Positions 47,081 through 58,379 of a stretch of DNA of 64,000 bases are shown here, piece after piece. The stretch lies in NCBI RefSeq assembly GCF_008831285.2, contig NC_045148.1, forward strand, positions 24,161,878-24,225,877, read 5' to 3'. Made by a program: the position numbers and the translations under genes. This DNA is from Nymphaea colorata. Its lineage: Eukaryota > Streptophyta > Magnoliopsida > Nymphaeales > Nymphaeaceae. A model generated the notes under the pieces. The model searched no databases. It was not told the DNA's origin and was given only the letters and a program-made list of their open reading frames with translations. The stretch's first letter is position 1, and each line of letters begins with the position of its first letter.

Positions 47081-48064
47081 ATCCCAAAGAATATGGTAAG
47101 TTGATAGGAACATTTGAAAGTTTATCTAAATATATGGGGATTAGAAGAAAAGACAAGATATTTGCACTGTTGATTAAGACTAAACTTCTGCTAGTTACTA
47201 AATAGCTTACATATAATTATAATTACTAAAATGAAAAGACTAAAAGCAGTTTCCATATAAACAAAATAAATGAACTCATTAATTTACATTATCCGCCACT
47301 GTGACAACTTGAAATAACATACATACATGGTTAACTATGTACTGACCAGTTATGCCCTTTTATTAATGCATAAAATCATAAAAGATTAAAATCGATGTTG
47401 TTTTTACTTAATTATACAATGATTAGGCGAGAAAACATAGGCGAGCATATAAGTTCGTTCAAAAGGTACTAATTATATATATATATATAGTTGTTTATCA
47501 TGGTAACAACATTGTGGCTTTTATAATAACAAAAGTTAGGTGTATTTTTGTGAGTTGCCAAATGCTTCCTGGTGGCACTCGGAATTCTCCATTCTGGATC
47601 TCGGACTCCATCTGGTTGGATTTCGAACGAAGTCCCATTGCTGACCTGGCCATCGTCATGAAACATCACTAATTGGGCTTGCGAATCCACTTTGATTATG
47701 TATGTAAATGGATTTAGTAAGTTCAATTACCACTTGTCCTGCTTTTGGATCCATTTTTGGTGCAGAAATTTGCAGCAAACGTGTTTAGATTGGTCATGCA
47801 TTTTCATAAGTTGAATGATAATGGGAGTCCATTGTTCCAGTGGGATCCAATAAGAATGTGAAATGATACATATACATATGTTTGTTGGATCTGAACTTGT
47901 TTTGAAATGAGGATAGGAGATAAAGACTCAACCGATTTGTTTTCATAGCAGCTAGTGGAAGGCTAATTCCAACCTTATTAGACATATGAGGTGAAGAAAA
48001 ATGGAACTGCCTTAGCCAATAAGTGTTGGGTGTTTCCCTTTTTCCTGCCTCACCCTATCCCCAT
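47081..48064. other. inverted-repeat spacer and start of right arm; no recognised gene
   Basis: Mostly AT-rich. The minus frame 47469-47726 contains FEIQPDGVRDPEWRIPSATR, not low-complexity, but I know no matching family. 47993-48064 is the first 70 bp of the right arm, cut by the hAT insertion. Confidence 0.4.
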
Positions 48065-48264
48065 CTATGTCACCTGAGTGCGGGGTGCGGGTGCTGGTGC
48101 CGGTGCGGCACATCTCAAAAAATTTAGGTGCGGCGGTGCGGTTAGAGTATTTTATATTTTTAAAATATAATAATATAAACCACAAAATTATTAAATAACA
48201 AGATCAAAATTACAATTTGCTAATCATGAAATCATTATCAATCATCAATTCAAAATTCAAGAAC

Positions 48265-48412
48265 AAATATATATCATCAATTCAACATTCAACAAGAAAT
48301 ATCATCAATTCAACATTCAACAAGAAATATATATCATCAATTCAACATTCAACAAGGAATATATATCATCAATTCAACATTCAACAAGGAATATATATAA
48401 GCAATTCAACAT
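48265..48412. repeat. ~33-bp tandem array
   Basis: Five imperfect units of ATCATCAATTCAACATTCAA plus CAAGAAATATAT in the 3' part of the hAT element; one unit is shortened. The plus-strand frame across it (48217-48507) only reflects the repeat. Confidence 0.85.
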
Positions 48413-48564
48413 TCATGATTCAACAACAAATGTACGTTTTGAGTTCACAAAAAACACAGTTCATAGAGTCATCAATACATATTCTTCATCATCAAATGCC
48501 TTCATAGTCCATACATCAATACATATTAGATATTACATCATCATTCATAATTCATAAAACAGAG

Positions 48565-50850
48565 TTACGTTGCACTTCCACTTCCACTTCCACCAATATG
48601 TTGATTTTCTTGAATGCTTGGAATGATATCATCATCATCAAATGCCTCGAAAGGAATAACAGGATCAGAAAAATCCATGTTAGCAACATATAAGTTGCGT
48701 TGTCCATCGAAATCAAATTCATTTGGATTTACATCCCAATATTGCGATGATCCACATCTGCATTTATTAAAGACGAAAATTAAACAATTAAAAATATGTA
48801 CCCCAAAAATATAAAAAAACTAATACAACATAACAAATTGAGCAAAACGAAACAACCTAATATTGAAATACCTGTATTCATTTTCTTTTCTTGAAAGAAG
48901 ACGCAAATTGGAATGCACATAAACCAAGTCCTCTGCACGTTGGCTAGTGAGCTTGTTCCTTTTAATGTTGTGTATATGACCATATATGCTCCAATTTCTT
49001 TCACAACATGATGATGTAACAGGTTGTGATAGTAACCTCAAAGCAAGTTTATGAAGCACGGGCGTTTCTGATCCATAGGATGCCCACCAATCAAAAGGAC
49101 TCATGTCTTCTCTTGCTTGTGCTGCACCTTCTGAATTAAAATCTCCTAAAGAAAACTTGTTATATTCGCACATAGCTTGTGTTCTGGTATAAGAATCTAT
49201 AAAAAGTCGGTCCATACATGACATTCTTTGAGTGTTTAACTCATCATCTAGATGTAGAGTAACACGTCCAGGAGCTCCTTCAATCCATTTTTTCGTGTAA
49301 TATTTGGGATTTAAAGAATGAGTCATGCAATGCAAGGAAGTATTGCTTTTATCCCATCTTTCAACTAATATTGTACTTATACAATCAAAGAACTCTGAAT
49401 GATCAAGTACAATGTCTTTTTTTTTATTTCTTAAAAACTATACATTGAATTTCTTCAATCATAATTTCCCACATTGCGTAAACTTGATGAAGCATAGGCT
49501 CATCTTTATCAACAGCTCTCAACATGCACCAAATTGGTTCTGTAAAATCCAAAAAATATGCAATTTTATCCCACCATTTATCTTCAACAATAAGGTTTTT
49601 AATACTTTGAGCTTTAGCCTCATCTTCAACCCGATAAAAGCTCCACTCTCTACTAAACACCATTTGAATAAGTGCATCTCGCACTCTTTGAATTCTTTTC
49701 AACATGACAATTATTGAAGCAAATCGTGTCTCTGCAACCTTTAACAATCTCAAATCAGAATAACTACTAAAAAGAGACAATGCATGTTGGTGATTAACGA
49801 TGAAATTTCTAATAGTTCTCACATCTTTTTCAATCTCTTGAATCCATGAAAATAGTTCATGTCCCTTAGGATCTACATCTTCACTTGGAGGATTGCATAT
49901 GTCCTTCCAAAAAATATGTGGAAAATCATACCTCAAACTAAGTCCAGCACTTTTGCATACAGCAGCATTGTCTGTAATGAGCTGCACCACCTTATCAGAA
50001 CCAACCTCCTTGATGGCTTCTACAAATAATTGCTTCAAATATCCTGCATCTTTATATTCTCCAAACGCATCAACTGCCTTCAAAAATATTGGTTCATCAC
50101 GTGCAATGGCAATGAAATTAATTAGTGGACGTCTTTGAATATCTGTCCACCCATCAGAAACAATTGATACCCCAGTCGTGTTCCATTTAAACTTTTTTCT
50201 TTCCAAACTTTGCTCAACCTCATTTTTTTCATTAAGAAGAAGTGATGTGCGTAACCTTTCTGAACCAGGAGGTTGATATCCTGCTAACTTGCTATTTGCA
50301 AGCATAGTACAAGCCTTCTTCCAATATGGATTTCTAGCTACATTGAAAGGAATGCAACTAGAATAGAAAAACTTAGCAATCACTTTATCTATTTCTGCCC
50401 TTCCGCAAGAATCAAAACATGTCTCTATAGTCTTTCTTTTCTTATCAGAACTTTTAAGATTTGTCACAATAATACTTGTTTTCTTCTTGTTGTGTATTTC
50501 ATCAGCACGATCTTGCAGCCTCTTGAACTCTCGAGCTTTTCTATAGAAACTTTTTTACATCCTCGAATTCCATGACCTGACAACTTCAACAAATGTGCCT
50601 TAATTCTTGTGTAAGATCCTACAAATGTACCTTGACAATGTTTTCATACGAAATGCACATTTCCACCACTGCCCACATCTTTAGTGACCGCTTTCATTTC
50701 TTTCCATAGTGGTTGTTCTTCGGATGCAAATGCTTCACCAGTTTGTGTACAAGACTTTGAAACATCACTTTCATCCACTTCCACACTACATGAAGAGCCT
50801 ATTGCAGGAGAATCTGAAACAACTTCTTTTCCTTTCGTTCTGTTTGCCAT
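48565..50850 (-). pseudogene. hAT transposase (BED finger, DUF659-type core, hAT dimerisation domain)
   Basis: Cut-and-paste DNA transposase. Start ATG 50848-50850, a Ser/Glu-rich N terminus, then a BED zinc finger (CQGTFVGSYTRIKAHLLKL) whose first zinc Cys codon is TGA at 50644-50646. A frameshift follows near 50545. The core reads VSIVSDGWTD and VVQLITDNAAVCKSAG, carrying the expected acidic residues. A second frameshift falls in an A9 run near 49415. The C-terminal domain has PVLHKLALRLLSQP and CERNWSIYGHIHNIKRNKL. A 114-bp intron (48758-48871, GT-AG) leads to a last exon, 48565-48757, encoding an acidic and Gly/Ser tail ending TAA. Three lesions make it inactive unless the homopolymer shift is a sequencing error. 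Confidence 0.88.
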
Positions 50851-52179
50851 CTTTTATGGTTTTACCTTCAAAGTCCAAGATCAATGTGTGGAGTATTAGA
50901 AAGTAGAAACATAGCGTACTACAAGATGCTTCTTCATTCATGAAAGGGGAAATGAAATGAAGTGTTCGCCGAAGAAATGGGAGAACGCATTAAACAAAAG
51001 GAGTGACAAGTCATAACAATTTTACAAAGTTTGTTTGGTAGGGAAACCAAAAATTCTACATGAAACATGAGATGCTAATCTAAGACTACATAGTGGTCTC
51101 GTGTTTGTGCCCTCATTTTTCATTAATGATCCACCCAAAAACATATTCTTCACATTTAATCACCACAAACACCAACGTGATAACAACATCAAGTATTGCC
51201 ATTGTTGGTAGTTAAATAAAAGCATCTACAAAAATCATCTAAATAAAACCAACACATAGAATGCTGTAATATAAGACTAAGGTTGGGAAAAGAAGTGTTC
51301 TCTTCTATGGCAATTGGCAATATGACTCTTAGATGGCTGCTCCTACATGTATCAATAGGCACTACATCACAGTATGATAGGATGCAGTGGGTGCCAACTA
51401 CTTTTTAAATCAGAAAACTAAGTACACAAGACACAGGGGCCAAAGCAGAATTTTGTATACTGTGCATCACACAGCTAGTAGCCTAGTACTGCAAAATATA
51501 CTTTAATTTTGTTCCTAAACTGAGCAATCACACAGCTAGTAAGTAGTAACTGCAAAATATACTTTAATAACATCGAATAGTGAGCAAATTTTGTGGTTAG
51601 ATGAATAGCCATAACTAGCGCATCAGCCATAACATTGTACTCTAACACTTTGATACATTTTATCGAGAGCAGAAAGTAATTATATGTACAGTAAATGAGT
51701 AAAGTACTTCACATCCACGTCGGGCTGCAAACTGCAAAGAGATTCTATAAACCGAAACCAGTGGCACCTGAAACTTTGACTGCCATTTCATTAGCAAAAT
51801 GTAACCCACAAAGAGGGCAGTAAAGCGTTGAATTCTAGCTGGACAGAAAAGGTTTCACTCCATCACTCCAACAACTAACCAACCAAGAAGCTGCAAGTCA
51901 AAGTTCCAGTGTTTTCCAAAAAAAAAAACGTATGTGAAAGAGAGATGGCGGTCAATTAGTTCAAACTTCAGAGGGTGAGAAATCTGCAAACAAGAAGTTC
52001 GACGGTCACCTTCTGCCACAAGCGCAACAGATCCGCTCACCAAACCTCCAATTCAGAGCTCTGCAAGAGAGAGAAAGACCCATCACTACTCTGAACTCAA
52101 CGCATACAAAGACGCGCTCACTAAACACAATCACCGCTCCTTCTACTCCAATCCCCACCTTGCTCTTCAAGAAGAAGGA

Positions 52180-52556
52180 GAGACAGAGAGAGAATGTGTG
52201 TGTGTGTGTGCGTGTGTGTGTTTAATTTTTCCAGAGATCAGAACTCGAGAGAGCAAATGGGGAGTTCAGAAAGAGCAGAAAAATGTCACCAAGAACACTT
52301 GGAAGCGAGAGAGAGAGTTTACCGCACGCAGCGCAGAGAGAAGGACCGGCCGGCGGCGTCGCAGAGAGAAGGAGCAGCGCAGAGAGAAGGAGCGGCCGGC
52401 GGCATCGCAGAGAGAGGGAGCAGCACAGAGAGCACAGAGAGCAGAGAGAGAGAGAGAGGGCAGCACAGAGAGCAGAGAGAGGGCGAGAGGGAGAGAGGGC
52501 AGCACAGAGAGCAGAGAGAGGGCGAGAGGGAGAGGGAGAGAAGCCGAGCGTGCCCT
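52180..52556. repeat. GT microsatellite and GA-rich tandem tract in the hAT 5' region
   Basis: A TGTG tract (52196-52220) and then GCAGAGAGAAGGAGC-type units of about 20-60 bp, ending GAGAGGGAGAGGGAG. All three plus frames and one minus frame are open here, which is a composition effect. It lies upstream of the transposase and may belong to its leader or promoter. Confidence 0.75.
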
Positions 52557-52625
52557 AACCTAAATCATGTAAAAATTAAAAAAATGCCCAAAATTTTGAC
52601 GGAAATGGGCAGGTGCGGCTTGACC

Positions 52626-52658
52626 GCACCCGACTCGCGTCAAAAGCGAGTCGGGTGC
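52626..52658. repeat. perfect 13-bp hairpin in the hAT subterminal region
   Basis: GCACCCGACTCGC, a 7-nt loop, then GCGAGTCGGGTGC. Half the stem (GACCGCACCCGACTC) recurs about 80 bp further on. Such subterminal motifs are commonly transposase-binding sites in hAT elements; that role is inferred. Confidence 0.75.
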
Positions 52659-52812
52659 GCGTCCGGAAATGGACGAATTCAGTCAGGTGTGGCTGACCGC
52701 ACCCGACTCACGTTGACCTTTTTCGGTGCGCACCCGCACCCGAAACGCGTCGATACGGGTGCGGGTTCAAGTTGGACGCACCCAGGTATCATTGATCCCC
52801 ATTACTTTGGAC

Positions 52813-54180
52813 TCATGTTCCACCTTGTGAAAGTATCATCAATCGCCTTCCCTTTCCTACCAGCTGTTCTTCCATTTCTTTGCTAGTTTTCATTCCACTA
52901 TTTTTTAATGGAAGAGAAAGAATCAAACCTGATGAGGACTCACGGTTCTCCCCTTCGGTTCTTTTTGTTATCAATTGATTCTCCATCTTCTTCTCTATCT
53001 TCTCGTTACTCCGCAATTGACCTGGTCTCCTGCAAATCAATCTCTGCATTCCAATCTTTCTGGGTCTAACATTCATTTTCAACTTCCATCTGCCTATGGA
53101 GAAACTGAAACTTGTTATCCCCAAATTCTGGTTCTGCTTTTGATCTGGGTCTCCCTCCTTTATTAACTCCTCATTTTTTCCCAAAATTTTTTCCATATTC
53201 CCTCCCCACCACTCCTTAGATCTCCTGGCATAATCATAGATCTTCACTTCCTTCCACCCATCTTTCTTTGCCACAGCCTCTTGAGAAGAAACCAACAATT
53301 GTTTCACTCTAAACCGACTTGTCATACGAGTATATATTCGCTATGATAGGCGAGGAAATTTTAATATTACTCACATAGTCAATTTCTTGAAGAAAAATTT
53401 CTCCCTCTTTCAATTCCAATTCAACCTCGGATTTTGGACTGAAATCCATTGCTACCAGCACACAAATTCTGCAAGCCCCATGCTTGACATCAATTGAGTA
53501 TGGATGTCATCTTCCATCGGTTCTCCCCATAGCTCTCAGGAAATAGCTTGGAAAGTGCTTCGATTCAATAAAAATACTGGCAAATTGGGAACCCTAATCC
53601 AGATTGGCACTCTCATATTCTCCTCAATAGATAAGGAACACCTTGGATCCCATCTGCTGGCAACCATCACTCTTCCACCCAGTTTCCATTGTCCCCTTCT
53701 AAAAACTACCCTGAGTTCGTCCTCACTGTGAACCCTTACAAGAAAAGCATACCTCCCTAAGAAGGAGAACTTACGGCTTGCAACTTATCTCCATGAACTT
53801 ATCGGATCATTAGCAATGTAAGCATAAACAATGCTCTTCTTCTATAAGTCTCCAATGAAACAGCGAATCACAGTCCAACGAAATGGGTACTTCATCTTTT
53901 CCAAAACCCCTGAAGCGATCTTGATTATTGGTGTTCTATTTATCATCTGAATTGAGAGTTGCTCAACGTCCACTTCTGAATCTTGATGATGAGAACCACA
54001 AATTTCGACCTACAATCTTGTCGTCGAGGATTTACCAGGGAGAGATCGATTATCAGAAACCCGAGAAGGTCCACCCTTTTCAAACACCCTTCCTCCCTCC
54101 ATTCAACTTCCAAAATTCTTGTCCATGGATTACCAAATATCACAAGTTGTCAATGTTTGGACCTTCTTTTAGTTAGATGA
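52813..54180 (-). pseudogene. DUF4283-type transposon-associated protein gene, degenerate
   Basis: Read from about 54180 downward. PFRWTVIRCFIGDL is followed by TAG (53842-53844), then VYAYIANDPISSW, TAA (53785-53787), GRYAFLVRV, QWKLGGRVMVASRWDP, MRVPIWIRVPNLP and a TGA after FQAIS. RICVLVAMDFSPKSE and the linker frame 52813-53325 follow after a shift. The G-W-W/RVPxLP pattern and the RICV strand are what I know from plant DUF4283 proteins, usually nucleic-acid-binding parts of LINE-like or transposon-carried genes, often followed by a zinc knuckle; no CCHC motif is visible. The partial inverted copy is at 45212-46130. Confidence 0.55.
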
Positions 54181-54207
54181 TTTTTTCTGCATTTATTATA
54201 GTTTAAT

Positions 54208-55192
54208 CACTCAACTACTACGTGTCTAAAGCTCGCAAGCAACAAAATCTGCGTATGCATATGCATCAACTTTCCTTTTCCTAGCTTGCAGGCTGCATTC
54301 TATCTTTTTTCATGTTCGATCAATGCATATAAATGTCTATCTACATGTTCATGTTCATGTGTGCAACCCACTGAATGAGGCTTTTGGTTGCACAAATTGT
54401 ATCTCATATTTTTGGTGGATTTATGCTGTTTTTTTAACACTTGAATGGAAAAGTGATTGTCTTAAGCACTATGATGTTTGGTGAGCTTTAGTTTGAATAA
54501 TTATTCTGACTTTGCTATTGTTTTTTATACATGTAGGATGACAATGTCAACTATGTTTATTTGAGTGTCAGTGGTGTCAATGTCCAGTGCTACAAAAAGG
54601 GGTGACCAATCAATGAGTTGAAGCATAATAGTTGTGATAGTACTCTTAAGGCACTAAAAAGCAAACCTTATACCCCTGGGGGACAAGAAATTGATTAGGA
54701 GCTTCGGCTCTCTACCGAATCGTAGGTCCACTACACTCACCCAGATGGTCAACGAGCTTTTTACTTGGCAATCGCATTTGGGAATGAACTGGCCAACAAA
54801 ATGAGTGAGAATGCTGTTATCGCTTTCAATGTTGTTAATTTCAGACAGGGTTGCTTCCTCTCATGCAGCAGTGAGAACCAAGCCAGGTTCTTTGTCGAAC
54901 CAGGTCAAATTCAAGGTTCCATTATAAGCCAAATTGTAAAGCCCTAGTTTACTATCCTCAAGTGTTGATCACAAAAAACCTTGACATGTTTTCGATTATT
55001 TTCTTAAGATCTCATCCTTCTCCTAGTCGAAGTTTCAACTTGCACACCCACAACCAGCACATAAAAAATATAGTAATTTGCATCTCAAATAGAAGAAGAG
55101 TCATATTAAATAGTGCGTATTGGTAACTGCCATCCTACCCCAGAAATCTAATTGTACATATTGATGTAGTTGAATTATTCTTTTGTCATTCT
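54208..55192. other. unrecognised DNA between the inverted repeat and locus 3
   Basis: No gene supported. A 60-residue plus frame at 54765-54947 has mixed composition but no family I recognise. 55100-55192 is the 3' flank of locus 3. Confidence 0.35.
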
Positions 55193-55539
55193 TCAAGTCT
55201 TCTGTCGTATCCTTCTTAGCCCTGCAACCACTTCCTTCATTTCCATTCTCTCATTTGGAGACTCCCTTGAACACGACAAGCCTATCTCCATGATCGTCAT
55301 CAGCAGCTCATTCCTAGCAGCTGATCTTTCAGTTGCGGTGTTGTTGCTTTCATCCAGAAGATGGCTGTCAGTGACAACTGAAATTGCAACTGGAAATGCT
55401 TCAGCCACCCATTGCCTCAAACTAAAATTCTCATCAAACGGTTCATCAGTAGGTTTTCTTCTGGTAAACACCTCCAGCAGAAGAATTCCATAGCTGTAGA
55501 TATCGGCTTTGGCTGACACCTTTCCGGCCATCCCAAATT
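55193..55539 (-). CDS. LRR receptor kinase locus 3, exon 2 (kinase C-lobe), intact
   Basis: Acceptor TTTAG precedes 55539. The exon opens with AATTTGGG, giving (A)PEFG across the junction, then [20 protein letters not shown] (subdomain IX), TRRKPTDEPFDENFSLRQWV, and GLSCSRESPNERMEM (subdomain XI), ending TGA at 55193-55195 after RIRQKT. There is no stop or shift, unlike loci 2 and 4. Exon 1, with signal peptide, LRRs, TM and kinase N-lobe, should lie at higher coordinates, exactly where 100 N occur. Beyond the gap the sequence is family upstream DNA. This is the only candidate for a working member in the window, but that cannot be judged without exon 1. Confidence 0.75.
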
Positions 55540-55982
55540 CTAAATCAAGCACTCAACAATATTAGACATGATTAGCACGCACAATACAATTGGCTAATGC
55601 TCATGTATGACACAATTGCACTAATTGGTTTTGGGATAGAGGACTGGAAATTAATGGAGTTAAGAGCAATTGAACCTCCAATCCTGCCTTTCACTTGTTG
55701 TGTTCTCATATATACATCTAAAAAAAATACAAGATTAATTTAGAACTGAAGTCCTACTTCTAAAAGAATTCAAACATATATGCATGTAAAATAGTTGATC
55801 AATGACCTTTACATTATTGAGCTAGGAACCATTTGTGCATGTCTTTATGTGTGAGCTACCAAATGAAGATGATTAGATGGATCATGGGTGTTTGCACATC
55901 AATTCATATATTTATTGATATTATATTGCAAATCACAGAAGAGTATAGTTAGCTAAAGCACGTAAGTCAGGACCAAATTATA

Positions 55983-56028
<46 letters not shown>

Positions 56029-56334
56029 GAAATCAGTCGGCTACCTATGTTACTGATGACACTTTTTCTTATTTTGTGACCTAAAAAGAGTCTCAATACT
56101 AAAAACTGTAGCCAAAGCAGTGACTATCATCAATGCATTTTTTTTCAGTGTTTTAAACAATACAAAATTAAAAAAAGCTTAGTCAGCTGATTTATAAATA
56201 AATGAAATATATATATATATATGCATAGAGAGAGAGAGAGAGAGAAAGAGGGAGGGAGAGTCCACTAGGACTGGCAAACCCACCCACTCTCTTTTTGCCT
56301 CCTCTCTCCGCACACCTCATCACCTCTCAGGCCC
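55540..56334 (-). other. locus 3 intron, up to the gap
   Basis: Aligns with the locus 4 intron (inverted) and with both ends of the locus 2 intron. TTTAGAAC at 55739-55746 is the empty site of the MITE found in the other two. An (AT)n tract spans 55985-56027. 56255-56334 matches 17375-17435, inside the locus 2 intron, so the intron continues into the gap. Confidence 0.75.
55985..56027. repeat. (AT)n microsatellite, about 21 units
   Basis: Uninterrupted AT dinucleotides in the locus 3 intron. Locus 4 has an interrupted TA/TATG tract at the corresponding place (38694-38790). Confidence 0.95.
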
Positions 56335-56434
56335 NNNNNNNNNNNNNNNNNNNNNNNNNNNNNNNNNNNNNNNNNNNNNNNNNNNNNNNNNNNNNNNNNN
56401 NNNNNNNNNNNNNNNNNNNNNNNNNNNNNNNNNN
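56335..56434. other. assembly gap, 100 N
   Basis: Exactly 100 N, the usual placeholder for unknown length. The left side is locus 3 intron and the right side is DNA upstream of a receptor gene (matching 20525-20580), so the missing piece is expected to contain exon 1, about 2.7-3 kb by comparison with locus 2. Confidence 0.97.
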
Positions 56435-58251
56435 ATTTCCAAATTGAGGGCACGGCTAATGATTACATCAATGGGACTCTTTGTTGTTTCCCTTTACCAC
56501 TTTCAAGTCTATTCAATCCCAAATCAAAGTTGCCAATTGAACTTCTTTTTCCCTAGATATTCCCAACTGGTTTCAATTATAGTCATAGTATGCTGTCCAT
56601 CTTTTAAATGGCGAGGTTTTTCTATCATATAATATGGTTAGCAAGGAGAAAACATGGAAAATGTGGTAAATTTTTTAAAAAATTGAGTGAAACTTTAAAG
56701 TTAAGGGAAAATAAGATGAATGGTGTGAAATTTAAAAAAATAAATAGATGGGAAACAAATAAAAATTATAAGTTGGAAAAGAGCAGATTAGCAATAAAAA
56801 AGTATGAAAAAATGTCTAAAAATGAAAAAAAGGAAAAAAACAAAAACAAAGTAAAAAGCATTTCTTTTGTGTGGGATTTCTTTTCTCCAAAATTTGCTTA
56901 AATTGGCTGGTTCGTTCAAATCTATGCTAAATCAATCTGATCTAGTCCATCTATTTTAAAAAAAACTATTGTTTTTATTATCTTTTATAGGTTGTTTATT
57001 TATTTTTATAAGAGTATAATTTTTATATTTTGTGATGATTCACAATCAAAACATTTATATCACCAGATCGACCAGCACATGGAAGTTGGTTAGTAACTCC
57101 ATCCACTCGTTTCAAAAGCTGAATTTTCAAAGGTCAAACAGGTGGTCCATGATCGCTAGCTAACTGTACATGTTGAACGACTGATTCAAAATAGGAAAGG
57201 GAATATAAGATCTCATTCTTCAGCCATTAACTATCTGATTTTTTAATCAATGGAAGTTGCTAGACCATGATGGCTTGCTGGCTGTACATAAATGGTTGAT
57301 AAAATTGACTCAGCGAAGACTTGAGGCAGCAACCGGCGGATTCAAGCCAATAATATTTCTAGCTAATCCAATCCAGTCCTTGCTCAACTATTCAAATATG
57401 CCTTCATCTAATCAAGCAACGTAGTAGTTGCAAACATTTTCATGACTGACGAGAACCACCACTTACATATAGGTTGTGACAGATGACAACCTAATTTAGT
57501 AAATATAATCATAAAAACATATCTTTTTTTTTAAAAAAAACAGTGATAAAACACTGAAAATAAGTCCACTAAATAAAATGGCAAAAGGATATATTTTTCC
57601 TTAAAAAGAATATCAAAACAAAAAACATGGTTTCCTGTCTTCTTTATTTTTTTTCAATTTTTTTAATTTTTTAGAAAGTTACCATATTTTTTTTTGCATT
57701 TTTTGCTTTTTATTTTTCATGCTCGCCACATTATATGATAGAAAGACCTCCCTGTTTAAAAGTTGACAATTGACAACTCTGGTTTGAAATTAAATAGAGT
57801 TGAAAAGCATACATTACCGTACCCACCCACAATTGATTTCTTTGAAAAAATCAAACAAATATTGTCCTCGGGTTTGGAAAGAAAGAGCATCTTCCTTGAT
57901 TTTTGTTCACGCTCAATGAAATTTTAGATCCATTACCAGACCCACCCACGCTTGATTTCTTTGAAAAAGAAGCCCAAGTCTTTTTCTTTTGTATTGTTTC
58001 TGCACAGGCTAGGACCCTACAGTTTGCAGCATTGACACAGACTTATGAAAAAAGAGCTTGAGCACAGTTGAACCTCTAGCGGCGAATATCTAATTAGGAT
58101 CCAATGAAATGCTTGGAGGTAGGTGAGTTGTAAAATATGACAACTATGTGCGTTGGCCTTAATTATCGGTCAAATTTCATAAGATATCTGTCAAATTCAA
58201 GGACATGTTAGGTGGGAGAGGCAAGAAAAAGACTCATACATGAAATGTGAA
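56435..58251. other. 5' flank of locus 3, then inverted flank of a lost copy
   Basis: 56435-57130 parallels 20525-21230 upstream of locus 2. From about 57150 it resembles 35455-36350 in inverted orientation, ending in the upstream DNA of the stub at 58252. A/T-rich MITE-like blocks lie at 56640-56870 and 57600-57740. No gene; 56608-56901 is an A-rich chance frame. Confidence 0.55.
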
Positions 58252-58330
58252 GCACAGTTTCCAAAGCAGTAAACCTTCAACTCGTGTTCATGCACGTATG
58301 GACTGGCATGGCTATCACCAGTTGCTTTAT
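58252..58330 (+). pseudogene. 5' stub of an LRR receptor kinase
   Basis: TTTCCAAAGCAGTAAACCT and GTTCATGCACGTATGGACTG align with the leader of locus 4 (36318-36460), followed by GGCATGGCTATCACCAGTTG, matching the family start GGCATGGCAACCACTGG. Homology ends within about 20-30 codons; after about 58375 the sequence is an inverted copy of DNA near 34210. A breakpoint has removed the rest. Confidence 0.65.
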
Positions 58331-58379
58331 CTTTATCTTGATTTTTTTATATCTTGCAATGGAGAAATCAGCATTGTTT

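Larger units (their letters stand above)
48065..52794 (-). mobile_element. 4.73-kb hAT transposon with transposase gene
   Basis: Flanked by a perfect 8-bp duplication ATCCCCAT (48057-48064 and 52795-52802). Terminal inverted repeats match at 14 of 18: CTATGTCACCTGAGTGCG at the left, CAATGATACCTGGGTGCG at the right read inward. Both subterminal zones are GC-rich with GGTGCGG words, set in AT-rich DNA. The transposase is on the minus strand. 51468-51590 contains a roughly 60-bp tandem duplication (CACACAGCTAGTA twice). The element sits in the right arm of the large inverted repeat. Structurally complete; the coding part is damaged. Confidence 0.88.
45141..54207. repeat. long inverted repeat with ~1.5-kb arms, right arm split by a hAT element
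   Basis: Left arm 45141 to about 46660. The right arm is about 47993-48064 continuing at 52795-54207. Both outer tips are ATTAAACTATAATAAATGC read inward. The spacer is about 1.3 kb. Removing the hAT element joins CCTGCCTCACCCTATCCCCAT to TACTTTGGACTCATG, matching the opposite arm across the joint. The left arm lacks the DUF4283 core present in the right. It could be a fold-back or MULE-like element or an inverted duplication; no terminal duplication was identified. Confidence 0.8.

Noticed and set aside
48217-48507. 96-residue repetitive protein
   Set aside because: A direct reading of the 33-bp tandem array in the 3' part of the hAT element, opposite to the transposase.
49893-50138. Plus-strand frame in the hAT region
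   Set aside because: Antisense shadow of the transposase core, which has recognisable domains on the minus strand.
52194-52886. 230-residue plus-strand frame
   Set aside because: Made of GA-rich tandem repeats and running through the hAT terminus; several other frames are open in the same place. A composition effect.
45141-54207. One 9-kb MULE with long terminal repeats and internal transposase
   Set aside because: The transposase is hAT-type, with its own 8-bp target duplication and termini well inside the structure, so it is a separate later insertion.
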